A DNA stretch of 25,018 nt from IMG/VR virus record IMGVR_UViG_3300008267_000337, positions 1 through 25,018 of that record; one strand, 5' to 3'. Positions 5,509-13,314 of the stretch are shown piece by piece. Under the pieces are notes generated by a model. It was given only the letters and a program-made list of their open reading frames with translations. It had not been told where the DNA came from and made no database searches. The translations under genes were made by a program, and so were the position numbers. This stretch comes from a virus. The first letter of the stretch is position 1, and the number at the start of each line of letters is the position of its first letter.

Positions 5509-6373
5509 ACCTTAGTCCTGTTCTGCCTCTCTCCTTTGCAGACTCATACTGCTCTTTAGCCACAGGCCAGAGCTGATGTCGGCAATTATAACCTCCACGA
5601 TAAATGAATATAGTGCTGCTGTTAGTTCCAGCCATCCTACCCTGCCAACCTTTAAGACTTGCCCACTTCTCTACTTCTGCCTTGGTAAAGTAACGGCCTG
5701 CCCGGGCTTGGCAGAACTCTCTCGTGTCTGATATGATTGTGCCAGAATAGAGGTAGTACTCTACCCCAAGGTCATCAGCAATGGTTTGAATGTACTCTGA
5801 ATTAAATGTCATCACAGAGTCATTGGTAGTCTGCTTAATGTACCGATTTAAAAAGGCTTTCTCAGTGTCTGTGCCTTCAATAAACTTTCTCAGAGTCTCA
5901 TTAAGCTGAGACCTTGTGCCTATGCCTGCTATGTTATCCTTTAATACTTCCTGAATGGCTGTGCCGAAGTTATTTCTGATGCCAGCACCTAAGAGAGCAT
6001 CCTTAGTGGTGGCTATGTTGGTCTCAAGGATGGCCTTGTATAGCTCAGTCTTAGGCTTAAAGTCATCTAGAATGATGCTGATGTAGTCATTAGATAACTT
6101 ACTGAGCTGGTCAAAGCCTGCAATGACTTCTGCTACCTGAGTCTGGTAAAGGCTATTGTTGACTATAGTGTCAGCAATGTCCTTTTTTAGCTTGATCATA
6201 TCCCTTAAAGTCTTTGCTCTATCCTTGGCATCTAGGCTAAGATTGCCAGACAGGTCAATCACCTGGTTAGATAGCTTCTCAAAGACCTTAGGAAGTGCAT
6301 CATCCATGCGCTTCTCAATGGCAAGCTGAAGCTGCTGAATTTTCTTGATTAATTCCAGCTGCTTCTCATCCAT
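5507..6373 (-). CDS. MuF/gp7-type minor head protein (288 aa)
   Basis: The C-terminal quarter carries the signature of the phage Mu F / SPP1 gp7 head-morphogenesis domain: SDTREFCQARAGRYF (about 215-229), EVEKW, and GGYNCRHQLWPV (260-271), with the paired Cys and His typical of the family. The N-terminal 200 residues are helical, as usual. In model phages such proteins are minor capsid components bound near the portal and may enter the host with DNA. The gene follows the portal gene after one base, the classical portal-MuF order. There is no C-terminal toxin or enzyme extension. The stop lies next to the repeat array at 5444-5508. Confidence 0.8.
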   Translation of the reverse strand: MDEKQLELIKKIQQLQLAIEKRMDDALPKVFEKLSNQVIDLSGNLSLDAKDRAKTLRDMIKLKKDIADTIVNNSLYQTQVAEVIAGFDQLSKLSNDYISIILDDFKPKTELYKAILETNIATTKDALLGAGIRNNFGTAIQEVLKDNIAGIGTRSQLNETLRKFIEGTDTEKAFLNRYIKQTTNDSVMTFNSEYIQTIADDLGVEYYLYSGTIISDTREFCQARAGRYFTKAEVEKWASLKGWQGRMAGTNSSTIFIYRGGYNCRHQLWPVAKEQYESAKERGRTGLR

Positions 6374-6374
6374 A

Positions 6375-8339
6375 TTAGCTTATCTCTGCCAGTAGATTGT
6401 TAATCTTGTCATTCAAGACCTTGAATAGCTTGGCATTGCCTGCCTTATTAGCCCTCTCAGCTGCAAGTGATAGCTGCTGAATAGCCAGAGGTAGCTTGCC
6501 TAGATTATCAGCCTCTTCTGCCGGAGTGGAGGTGTCTTCTACATCATCCATAAGAGGCACTAATCCAGACTTAATCTGGAGCTGCTTCTCTGCTGCCAAG
6601 GCATAGACATCAGCCTGCTGCTGGCTGAATGATAGCTCATACCATTGAGGGTTTTCCTCTAGTTTCTGCATCACAAAGGCTGCTAGGTTAGCACTTAGAA
6701 TGTAGTCCAATTGAGTGCAGCCATTGCTTGAGAGCAGCACAGTCTTCTCATCGGTGGTCTTGAATGGCAATGGATCAAGGCTACTAAGCAGCTTCAGGTA
6801 GGTCTTCTTCATGCTATTGTCACCATAGAGCTTTTCGACATAATCCATCTCAATCCCTGCAATAATCAGAGGGTTAAAGTTGCCTGAGATAGCCTTGTTA
6901 AGCTGCTCACCTACCATCTCTGTGGTCATGATATCATAATCAGTAGGCACAGTAATCTGAGGCAGTGCTGCCTGTATCTTATCACTGTCCATAAGGCTGC
7001 TGCTGAAAAGGCTATTGTACCTCTGGTACATAATGTAAAAGCAGACCTTCCTATATACTTGAGCCAGATGTACAGTCACTGAGAAGCAGAAGGTATTAAG
7101 CTCCTTCCGGTCATACTCCTTGGCTATGCCTGACTGAGCTGCTGGTATCTGACCAAGCAATTCCAGACCAATAGCCTTGAAGCCTTGAAACTCCTTCTGC
7201 ACAATGTCCTCCTGGAATAGTCTGACAGTCTCAGTTGGTCTCTCAATGTATCCAGCCGGAGGTACAGGTGGTATCTGTGGATTAGGATTGATAGCACTAG
7301 ACCTATCAATGTTAATCTCCATAAGGCCAAATGGTGAGCTGCTAGCCCTTCCAGAGCCGGAGCAATCATTACAGCTAACCTTCTCCTCCTTACGATTAGT
7401 TCTTATCCCTGTGCCATTACAGGTCTTACAGGGAGACATCTTCAATGCCCACTTCTGTGGCAGGGCATGCATTGCCCATAATATATTTAAGTCATCAGTT
7501 CTGAACAGCACCTCATTCCAAGCAGGAAGGCAAGGAGCAAGCACCGAATCATAGACTAACTGACCATCTTCTTCTTCGTAGATAATGTTGCCTACCTTAC
7601 AGACTGGCAGATAGCCGAACTGATAGGGCATGATAAAGACCTGGAAAGGCTGGTCATAGGTGTACTCATTGACCTGCCTGAACAGCATCAAGCCCTCAAC
7701 AGTTATGCAAAGGAACTGATCCCACTTCCTCCGGTTCATGTCCTTATAATCCTCTGCCTTGATGATTACATAGTCCTCACCTTCCCAGATTAGGTCTTCA
7801 GACTCTACTATCTGAGGGTAAGGTCTTGACCAATCCAGAGTAGTAGTAGCTGCCGGGTCTTCAATAAATTCATTGTAGTCTGGCAGAGTTATTACTATGG
7901 CATTGGCATCCTTCAGGTAGGTCTTCAGGAAGACATTAAAGAGCCACTTCTCAAGGCTTCCTGTCTTCGGCAGCTCATCCTCCACATAGTACTGCAGAGT
8001 GTTGTTGCTAAGCCCTATGCGCTCTGCTATGCCTGTTTTCTGGAAGTCATCCTCGAACTTAATCTTAAAGTCATCAGCCTGCTGAATCTTTTGCAGGAAA
8101 GTGTAAACCCTTCCGGTGGCAGTAGTAGTAGGAGCTTGCCATCTTCTCCTCCTGTACTCCCTCATCCAAGGCTCTTCACTCGGATGCTGAGTAATCAAGA
8201 GCTTTTCGGGGTACTCATTTTCAAAGTGATACTCAAGCTCTTCAGCCTTTTCTCTAGCCTCCTCAATGTAGTCGTGCCTGCCTTCACGGATTTTCCGGTC
8301 TAGCAACTTCGATAGTAGTACCCCGATTAACTCTTCCAT
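6375..8339 (-). CDS. Probable portal protein with internal zinc-finger motif (654 aa)
   Basis: Size, position directly before a MuF gene, and the helix-rich C-terminal half (LNKAISGNFNPLIIAGIEMDY; LSLAAERANKAGN near the end) make this the best portal candidate. The portal forms the dodecameric ring through which DNA enters the head. No universal portal motif is visible, so the call rests on context. Unusually, residues 304-330 contain CKTCNGTG and CNDCSGSG, a two-repeat CxxCxGxG signature like the DnaJ zinc domain, probably binding one zinc. A Pro-rich linker follows (INPNPQIPPVPPAG, 350-363). It starts 6 bases after the upstream tail gene's stop. Confidence 0.65.
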   Translation of the reverse strand: MEELIGVLLSKLLDRKIREGRHDYIEEAREKAEELEYHFENEYPEKLLITQHPSEEPWMREYRRRRWQAPTTTATGRVYTFLQKIQQADDFKIKFEDDFQKTGIAERIGLSNNTLQYYVEDELPKTGSLEKWLFNVFLKTYLKDANAIVITLPDYNEFIEDPAATTTLDWSRPYPQIVESEDLIWEGEDYVIIKAEDYKDMNRRKWDQFLCITVEGLMLFRQVNEYTYDQPFQVFIMPYQFGYLPVCKVGNIIYEEEDGQLVYDSVLAPCLPAWNEVLFRTDDLNILWAMHALPQKWALKMSPCKTCNGTGIRTNRKEEKVSCNDCSGSGRASSSPFGLMEINIDRSSAINPNPQIPPVPPAGYIERPTETVRLFQEDIVQKEFQGFKAIGLELLGQIPAAQSGIAKEYDRKELNTFCFSVTVHLAQVYRKVCFYIMYQRYNSLFSSSLMDSDKIQAALPQITVPTDYDIMTTEMVGEQLNKAISGNFNPLIIAGIEMDYVEKLYGDNSMKKTYLKLLSSLDPLPFKTTDEKTVLLSSNGCTQLDYILSANLAAFVMQKLEENPQWYELSFSQQQADVYALAAEKQLQIKSGLVPLMDDVEDTSTPAEEADNLGKLPLAIQQLSLAAERANKAGNAKLFKVLNDKINNLLAEIS

Positions 8340-8345
8340 GTTACT

Positions 8346-9239
8346 TTATTCTCCGCAATTAACGACTAGAGTAATTGTCTCCTGACCGAATACACAGCCA
8401 TACTCATTGGTAACGGTCACAGTGAAAATGTAAGTGCCGACAAATGTTTCTGGATTCCAAGTAATCACACCAGTTTCAGTGTCAATCACAAGACCAATCT
8501 CAGTGATGTCATCACTTCCATCAGCCTGCTCAATTGACCAGACTTGTGCTGGCGCACCAGAGATAGCTCCAATGTTCAGGACTGCTGAAAAAGTCACAGT
8601 CTGTGGGTCTGTACAAGCACTTGTGATAGTGTTGCCAACATAGGTACTACCTGAACCTCCGGTAAAGCTAATGATGTAGTACAGCCCCTCAAGGAAGCTA
8701 TCGGTGTCGAACTCATAAGGCAGAGGGTTCACCTTGCTCACCCAGTTAACTGTTACTTCAGCCATCTGGTAAGTGTTCAGGTCAGCTGTGATGATTGGGT
8801 CACCAATTACAGTCACATAGTAGCCAGAGGCATCCCAGATTCTGCCGGGAGTGAAATAGTAAAAGTCGAAGTTCTGAGCAGTAGCTAGAATATCATTGTA
8901 GAACTGAACATTGCTCTGAACTACTCCCTGCATGTCCTGATAGGTCAGGGTGTGAGTCTTGGCTAGAGCTTTAGTGTTTTGCATACCCCTACCAGCAGTA
9001 GTAGCTGTCTCAGGTTTTGGCTTTTCTCCGCTAGTGTTGAACACAAGGTAAGCCTCACCATCAAGGTAACGCTCATAGAGAGCAGCTATCCAGAGGTCAG
9101 CAGTTGACTTCTCATTAGCAGTTAGGGCAGCAGACTTGCGAACATAAGCCACCGCCACGATTTTATTCTGAAACTCTGGGTCGCAGAGGAAATTCTGATA
9201 ACAACCTACATCAGGGCAGGTCAGTGAAAATATTGACAT
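8346..9239 (-). CDS. Probable tail-tube or other virion structural protein with C-terminal Ig-like domain (297 aa)
   Basis: The N terminus has a Cys cluster (MSIFSLTCPDVGCYQNFLC). The middle looks like an alpha/beta structural subunit (VTVIGDPIITADLNTY; AEVTVNWVSKVNPLPYEFD around residues 140-180). The last 90 or so residues resemble a putative Ig-type domain: TGVITWNP followed by GTYIFTVTVTNEYG. Tail-tube proteins often carry such add-on Ig domains displayed on the virion surface, so a major tail protein is my preferred guess. A capsid protein with a surface Ig domain cannot be excluded, because no other major capsid candidate is evident. Confidence 0.5.
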   Translation of the reverse strand: MSIFSLTCPDVGCYQNFLCDPEFQNKIVAVAYVRKSAALTANEKSTADLWIAALYERYLDGEAYLVFNTSGEKPKPETATTAGRGMQNTKALAKTHTLTYQDMQGVVQSNVQFYNDILATAQNFDFYYFTPGRIWDASGYYVTVIGDPIITADLNTYQMAEVTVNWVSKVNPLPYEFDTDSFLEGLYYIISFTGGSGSTYVGNTITSACTDPQTVTFSAVLNIGAISGAPAQVWSIEQADGSDDITEIGLVIDTETGVITWNPETFVGTYIFTVTVTNEYGCVFGQETITLVVNCGE

Positions 9240-9243
9240 TTTA

Positions 9244-11415
9244 TTAGCAGTTTAAACAACTTGAGTTTTTAGGCTGAAAGCCTTGAACCAGTGCCTGAAA
9301 CTTTACTTGAGATAAAGTCTCAAAAGAGCTTTGTGTAGTGTAGTCTTGAGTGGTGGCTACCTCAATGTCACCCTTCACAAAAATTGACTTCCCTTCCCAG
9401 ATCAGGTTGCTATGCCGGGTGGCATCGACAAGAGCTAGCTGAGTGGCCTCATCAAGGAAATCAGTATGCAAATCTAAGGATAAATCCTGCTTTGATTGTG
9501 GCCTTCTGTGGACTCCGTTAGACTGTCTATATAGACTCTCCTCTATCACAGGTTTAGCCCCTCCTCCATTGATGCCTAGCCTTACCTTCTGCTTCCAGCC
9601 TCCGGTATACTCAAAGCCCTCTGCTATGCTTGTGCTGTCTGACCAGTACTCCAGCAGTGTGCTGAAGCAATCAGATGCATCAATGTTGATGATGTTGCTC
9701 AGTGAGTAGAGGTCATAGAGATTAGGATTGAAAGGCTCACACTCACAGCTCTGATATGCTGTGCTGAATTGACCATCAAGGACATTACCATCACCATCAG
9801 CTATGTAATTTCTCATCAAGAAATTAGTATCGCATTCTACCATTACTGTCCAAGTCCATTCAAGAGTGTCTGCCTCTGAGTCATAGGTGCATACCATTCC
9901 AGGAATAGTATTGCTCCAGTCTACAATGTCCTCAATACTGAACCCTCCAGATGACACAGGAGGTACTTGGATTGAGTACTCCTGAGAGTAATTAGTGCCA
10001 TCGAATAGCCCGAAGGTGTAGTATTGAAGCTCATAGTTCTCATTTATCTGGTCAACATAATTATTGACTCCTCCATCAAGCAGATAATTGAACACAAGCT
10101 CACAAGTAGTCTCTCCTCCTGATGAGCCTATATTATAAAGCCCCATCCGGTAGCAGCCCCTTTTACTAGGAATTGTAACAGTTGCCTGCATCTGAGTGTT
10201 GTTGCAGTCATCTGGCAGCACAGCTGTGCCTATCTGCTGGATAAACTGACCATCTTCTGTAAACAGACCTACGCTAGCATTAACTATGCTCTCAAGGTTG
10301 CCATCTACTACATTGAACTGCCATTGATCTCCCGGCTTAGCTGGCATAGCGTAGAACTCAGGAGACACATAGCATCCTGAATTGAACTCAACGAATTCAA
10401 GGTCATAGGTAGAGTTTTCGTAGAGCCATCTGCCTGCCAGATTAGGTTCATAGGGTAGCTGAGCAGCCTCTGAATAGCCTACAATGAAGTTATAAGCTGC
10501 ACCTGATAGGTCAGAGACAAATCTCTGCCAGAGCCATGAGCCATCTAGCCTACCTACTAGAATAAACTTCCTCCTGTTGCCATCAATGAAGTTGAACTGC
10601 GCTCTTCTGTAGGTAGTGAATGCTGGTGAGCTAACACTGAATGTCCATCCATCAGGCTCATTAGCTTCATAGGTATAGTAAGTTGCCAGCACCGAAGTAG
10701 TCCAGTCTGAGTCATTAAGGCTAGCCTCAATGATTCGCTCCATTATGGTCAGGATATAGCTGTCATCAGCATTGAGCTGGGGAAGGCTGAATGTCCTTTG
10801 GTTTTCATAAGGTGCTGTAGGGGCTGGCAATCGGTTAGCCTCATCATTGACAAGCTGCCAATTGCTACCCCTAGCAAGACCTGAGGTAGCTATGTTGGTC
10901 AGTGGGTCGAATGAGTAGGTAATCGGGAAGATGGCTGAGCCATTCAGATTGACTACATTCAAAGCCTCCTTAACCTTTAGTTCCTCTGCAATCAATGTGG
11001 CAACAGTTGTGCTTGTATAACTGCCCGGAGTGAATGGTAATAAGGTAGCACCTGACAGCACCTTAGTTGTGTTGTTGAAATAGCCAGTAATGTCTAGTAT
11101 CTGTGTGTTGTCATTCACATAGAGTGAGCTATTGCGAACATAGACATGATACTCCCAGAGAGGTGGATCAGGTGCAGTGGCTAAGTCAACCACTAGCTCA
11201 CCGAAGTAAGGTGATGCATTGTAGCCATCAATAATAGTCTGCACTTCCTGCTTGAGCTTATAGATGGTTGTTGTGCCTGGTATAGCTATTGATGGCAGTG
11301 CTAAACTAATTGCCAGATGCACCTCATTGAGTAAGTCAGAGACTATCTGGTTGTCAGGGTAGAACCCAGCATTCCAGGCATGGTCAAAGCGGTAGAACGG
11401 ATGTGCGTTACCCAT
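9244..11415 (-). CDS. Large virion structural protein, tail or baseplate region (723 aa)
   Basis: A long beta-rich protein without enzymatic motifs. The N terminus (MGNAHPFYRFDHAWNAGFYP) and the C-terminal region (HRRPQSKQDLSLDLHTDFLD, then LIWEGKSIFVKGDIEV, ending SSCLNC) look like distinct conserved modules. The central part (about 200-560) has repeated aromatic and Asp/Asn-rich strands such as WTWTVMVECD, suggestive of carbohydrate-binding or tail-tip domains. It lies between the small gene at 11408 and the structural gene at 8346, in the tail and adsorption module. Possible roles are baseplate, tail tip or accessory fibre. It overlaps the upstream gene's end by 8 bases. Confidence 0.6.
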   Translation of the reverse strand: MGNAHPFYRFDHAWNAGFYPDNQIVSDLLNEVHLAISLALPSIAIPGTTTIYKLKQEVQTIIDGYNASPYFGELVVDLATAPDPPLWEYHVYVRNSSLYVNDNTQILDITGYFNNTTKVLSGATLLPFTPGSYTSTTVATLIAEELKVKEALNVVNLNGSAIFPITYSFDPLTNIATSGLARGSNWQLVNDEANRLPAPTAPYENQRTFSLPQLNADDSYILTIMERIIEASLNDSDWTTSVLATYYTYEANEPDGWTFSVSSPAFTTYRRAQFNFIDGNRRKFILVGRLDGSWLWQRFVSDLSGAAYNFIVGYSEAAQLPYEPNLAGRWLYENSTYDLEFVEFNSGCYVSPEFYAMPAKPGDQWQFNVVDGNLESIVNASVGLFTEDGQFIQQIGTAVLPDDCNNTQMQATVTIPSKRGCYRMGLYNIGSSGGETTCELVFNYLLDGGVNNYVDQINENYELQYYTFGLFDGTNYSQEYSIQVPPVSSGGFSIEDIVDWSNTIPGMVCTYDSEADTLEWTWTVMVECDTNFLMRNYIADGDGNVLDGQFSTAYQSCECEPFNPNLYDLYSLSNIINIDASDCFSTLLEYWSDSTSIAEGFEYTGGWKQKVRLGINGGGAKPVIEESLYRQSNGVHRRPQSKQDLSLDLHTDFLDEATQLALVDATRHSNLIWEGKSIFVKGDIEVATTQDYTTQSSFETLSQVKFQALVQGFQPKNSSCLNC

Positions 11416-11623
11416 TGGTAATGGTTTTATAGAGCATCTCTACCGATGTCTGGAGGACATCATTGATAATAGTCTCATTGGCTACTAAGGCTATAGTAGG
11501 GTTGTATTCGGTGTTGTACACTTGAACAAGCACCACAATGTCTGAACTTATCTCGGCAGAGACTACCATGTACTCAATGCCTCTGTAGACTATCTTATCT
11601 CCGGTTTGGGTGATTACTTCCAT
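11408..11623 (-). CDS. Small beta-rich protein in tail module (71 aa)
   Basis: The product is short, with strand-like segments (DKIVYRGIEYMVVSAEI, DIVVLVQVYNTEYN) and no Cys or membrane segment. It starts in a one-base overlap with the fibre gene's stop at 11623 and overlaps the next gene by 8 bases, so it is embedded in the tail operon. A small structural or assembly protein is likely from context only. I recognise no family. Confidence 0.6.
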   Translation of the reverse strand: MEVITQTGDKIVYRGIEYMVVSAEISSDIVVLVQVYNTEYNPTIALVANETIINDVLQTSVEMLYKTITNG

Positions 11624-13314
11624 TAGATTTGGCTGATTATTATTGCTCTTGATGAGTTGTCTCCGGTTACTGAAGTACTAAATGCGCTAACCACAAGGTA
11701 CTGGTTGACTGTCCAGTCAATAGCTGCATTGGTGTTTGTGCCAGCACCAAAGTCAGTGGTTACATTATTAGCTACACTGTTGTAATTGGTAGTAGTAGTC
11801 GCATTGATTACTGAGAAGCTTCTAATAATTCTAAAAGCAGTTTGTACGCCACTTGCGAACTGCCAGCTTCCAAAGTTAGTGCCTCCAATTGCAGCAGTAG
11901 TATTCAGGTAGAATCTAAAGTTTGACTGCCCTGAGCTGGCAGGTCTTGTGAACCTAAAGTTAATCTGAAAATGATTGTCAGAAACAAAGGTGTTAGCTGG
12001 TATCAGCACTGATACAAGCAATTGCTCAGTTGTGCCTGTTACTGTATTGGCTGTAATGTCTGTGATGTATGGCCTGCCACCATTATTCACCCAGCTAAGA
12101 GTGCCTGATCCATTAGTCTGAAGGACTTGACCAGAGCTTCCATCGGCATTGGGCAAAGTAAGGCTAACATTGGCAGCTAATGTTGATGCTGCCTTTAGTG
12201 CTAAATAATTAGTGCCACCTCCACTGCCCTCTAGTAACCTTATCTCTCCTGCGCTTGCTCCATTGTCGAAGCTGGCTATGCCAGTAATTGCCGGAGTAGT
12301 GATTGCAGGAGTTGTCAGAGTCTTATTGGTAAGAGTCTGGGCTAATGTGTCAAGCACAACATTACCAGAGGCATCTGGCAGGGTTATAGTCCTGTCAGCA
12401 GTAGGGGCAGTTAATTGTATATAGGTCTCATGTGTGTCTGTTTCTGCTCTGAAACCTAATGCTCTGGTTGCCTTTTGCCAAAACATAGTCAGGTAATCAG
12501 TAATGCCTGTAGGTGCAGAGTTGGCAGAATGAATGTGAAAGTGACCATTGCCATTGCCTGTGCCTATCTTAGGACTCTCAATCTGGACAAATCCACCTAT
12601 ATAGGTAAGCTCAGAAGCTCCATCAAAAGTGCCTGCATTGTTGTACTGAAACTCTGTGGTAAGCCCTCCCGGAGAGCCACCACCTCCACTGCCATTGGTA
12701 GCAGCAGTTACTCTACCATAGGCATCAACTGTAATATCTGCATTGGTAAAGCTTCCTGATGGGTCTGGAGTAACAACATCAAGGCTAATGTCTGGAGCAT
12801 TACCTCCGGTTGAGCTGAGTGGACTTGAGGCAGTAACTGCTGTAACTGTGCCTACTGGAAGACCTGTGCCAGGAAAGTAGCCTACTACCCTCCAGCTGCC
12901 TGCTCCCTCACTTATCAGCATCATGCAGTCGCCTGCTGTGGTTGTGATGTTGGCTGCTCCAGGTATGATTAGAGTAGTGGCATTGTAAGTCACTACTACT
13001 GAATCATCAAAGCACACAATGAACCTAGCACCAGCTGAGACAGTGCCAAAGCTGGTGATGGTAGTAGTGCCAGACACATGCACAAAGTTGCCTGTAGCCA
13101 GACTAAGGTTGACTGTAGCTGCTGCTGTCAGAGTGCTACCTCTGCACTCATAGAATGCATTCTCAAATGTTGAGACATCCTTCTGTGTGACAAAGCTATC
13201 AATGCCATCCGTGATCCAGTCTCTTAGGTCGAATGGAGAGATGAGCTGTGAGGTATTATCCGGGAAGTTGCTAGCACTTACTGTGCTGAGTGTTGCTCTG
13301 GTAACATTAGCCAT
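11623..13314 (-). CDS. Probable tail fibre / receptor-binding protein (563 aa)
   Basis: The composition is that of a trimeric fibre: very rich in Thr, Ser, Asn, Gly and Ala, few charged residues, and hallmark repeats such as LTNKTLTTPAITTPAI (about residues 336-351), ITLPDASGNVV and LTLPNADGSSGQVLQTNG. A Gly linker (NGSGGGGSPGG) separates an N-terminal attachment part from the shaft. VGTVTAVTASSPLSSTGG is another pattern common in fibres. The C-terminal 150 residues look like a beta-sandwich head (INFRFTRPASSGQSNFRFYL) and would contact the receptor. No chaperone domain or sialidase motif is seen. It shares one base with the upstream tail gene's stop. Confidence 0.75.
   Translation of the reverse strand: MANVTRATLSTVSASNFPDNTSQLISPFDLRDWITDGIDSFVTQKDVSTFENAFYECRGSTLTAAATVNLSLATGNFVHVSGTTTITSFGTVSAGARFIVCFDDSVVVTYNATTLIIPGAANITTTAGDCMMLISEGAGSWRVVGYFPGTGLPVGTVTAVTASSPLSSTGGNAPDISLDVVTPDPSGSFTNADITVDAYGRVTAATNGSGGGGSPGGLTTEFQYNNAGTFDGASELTYIGGFVQIESPKIGTGNGNGHFHIHSANSAPTGITDYLTMFWQKATRALGFRAETDTHETYIQLTAPTADRTITLPDASGNVVLDTLAQTLTNKTLTTPAITTPAITGIASFDNGASAGEIRLLEGSGGGTNYLALKAASTLAANVSLTLPNADGSSGQVLQTNGSGTLSWVNNGGRPYITDITANTVTGTTEQLLVSVLIPANTFVSDNHFQINFRFTRPASSGQSNFRFYLNTTAAIGGTNFGSWQFASGVQTAFRIIRSFSVINATTTTNYNSVANNVTTDFGAGTNTNAAIDWTVNQYLVVSAFSTSVTGDNSSRAIIISQI

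Noticed and set aside
7204-7554. Plus-strand open frames opposite the portal, tape measure and other large genes
   Set aside because: They lie entirely antisense to well-supported genes, have odd composition (Ser/Leu/Pro-rich) and no start context; judged shadows of the real genes.
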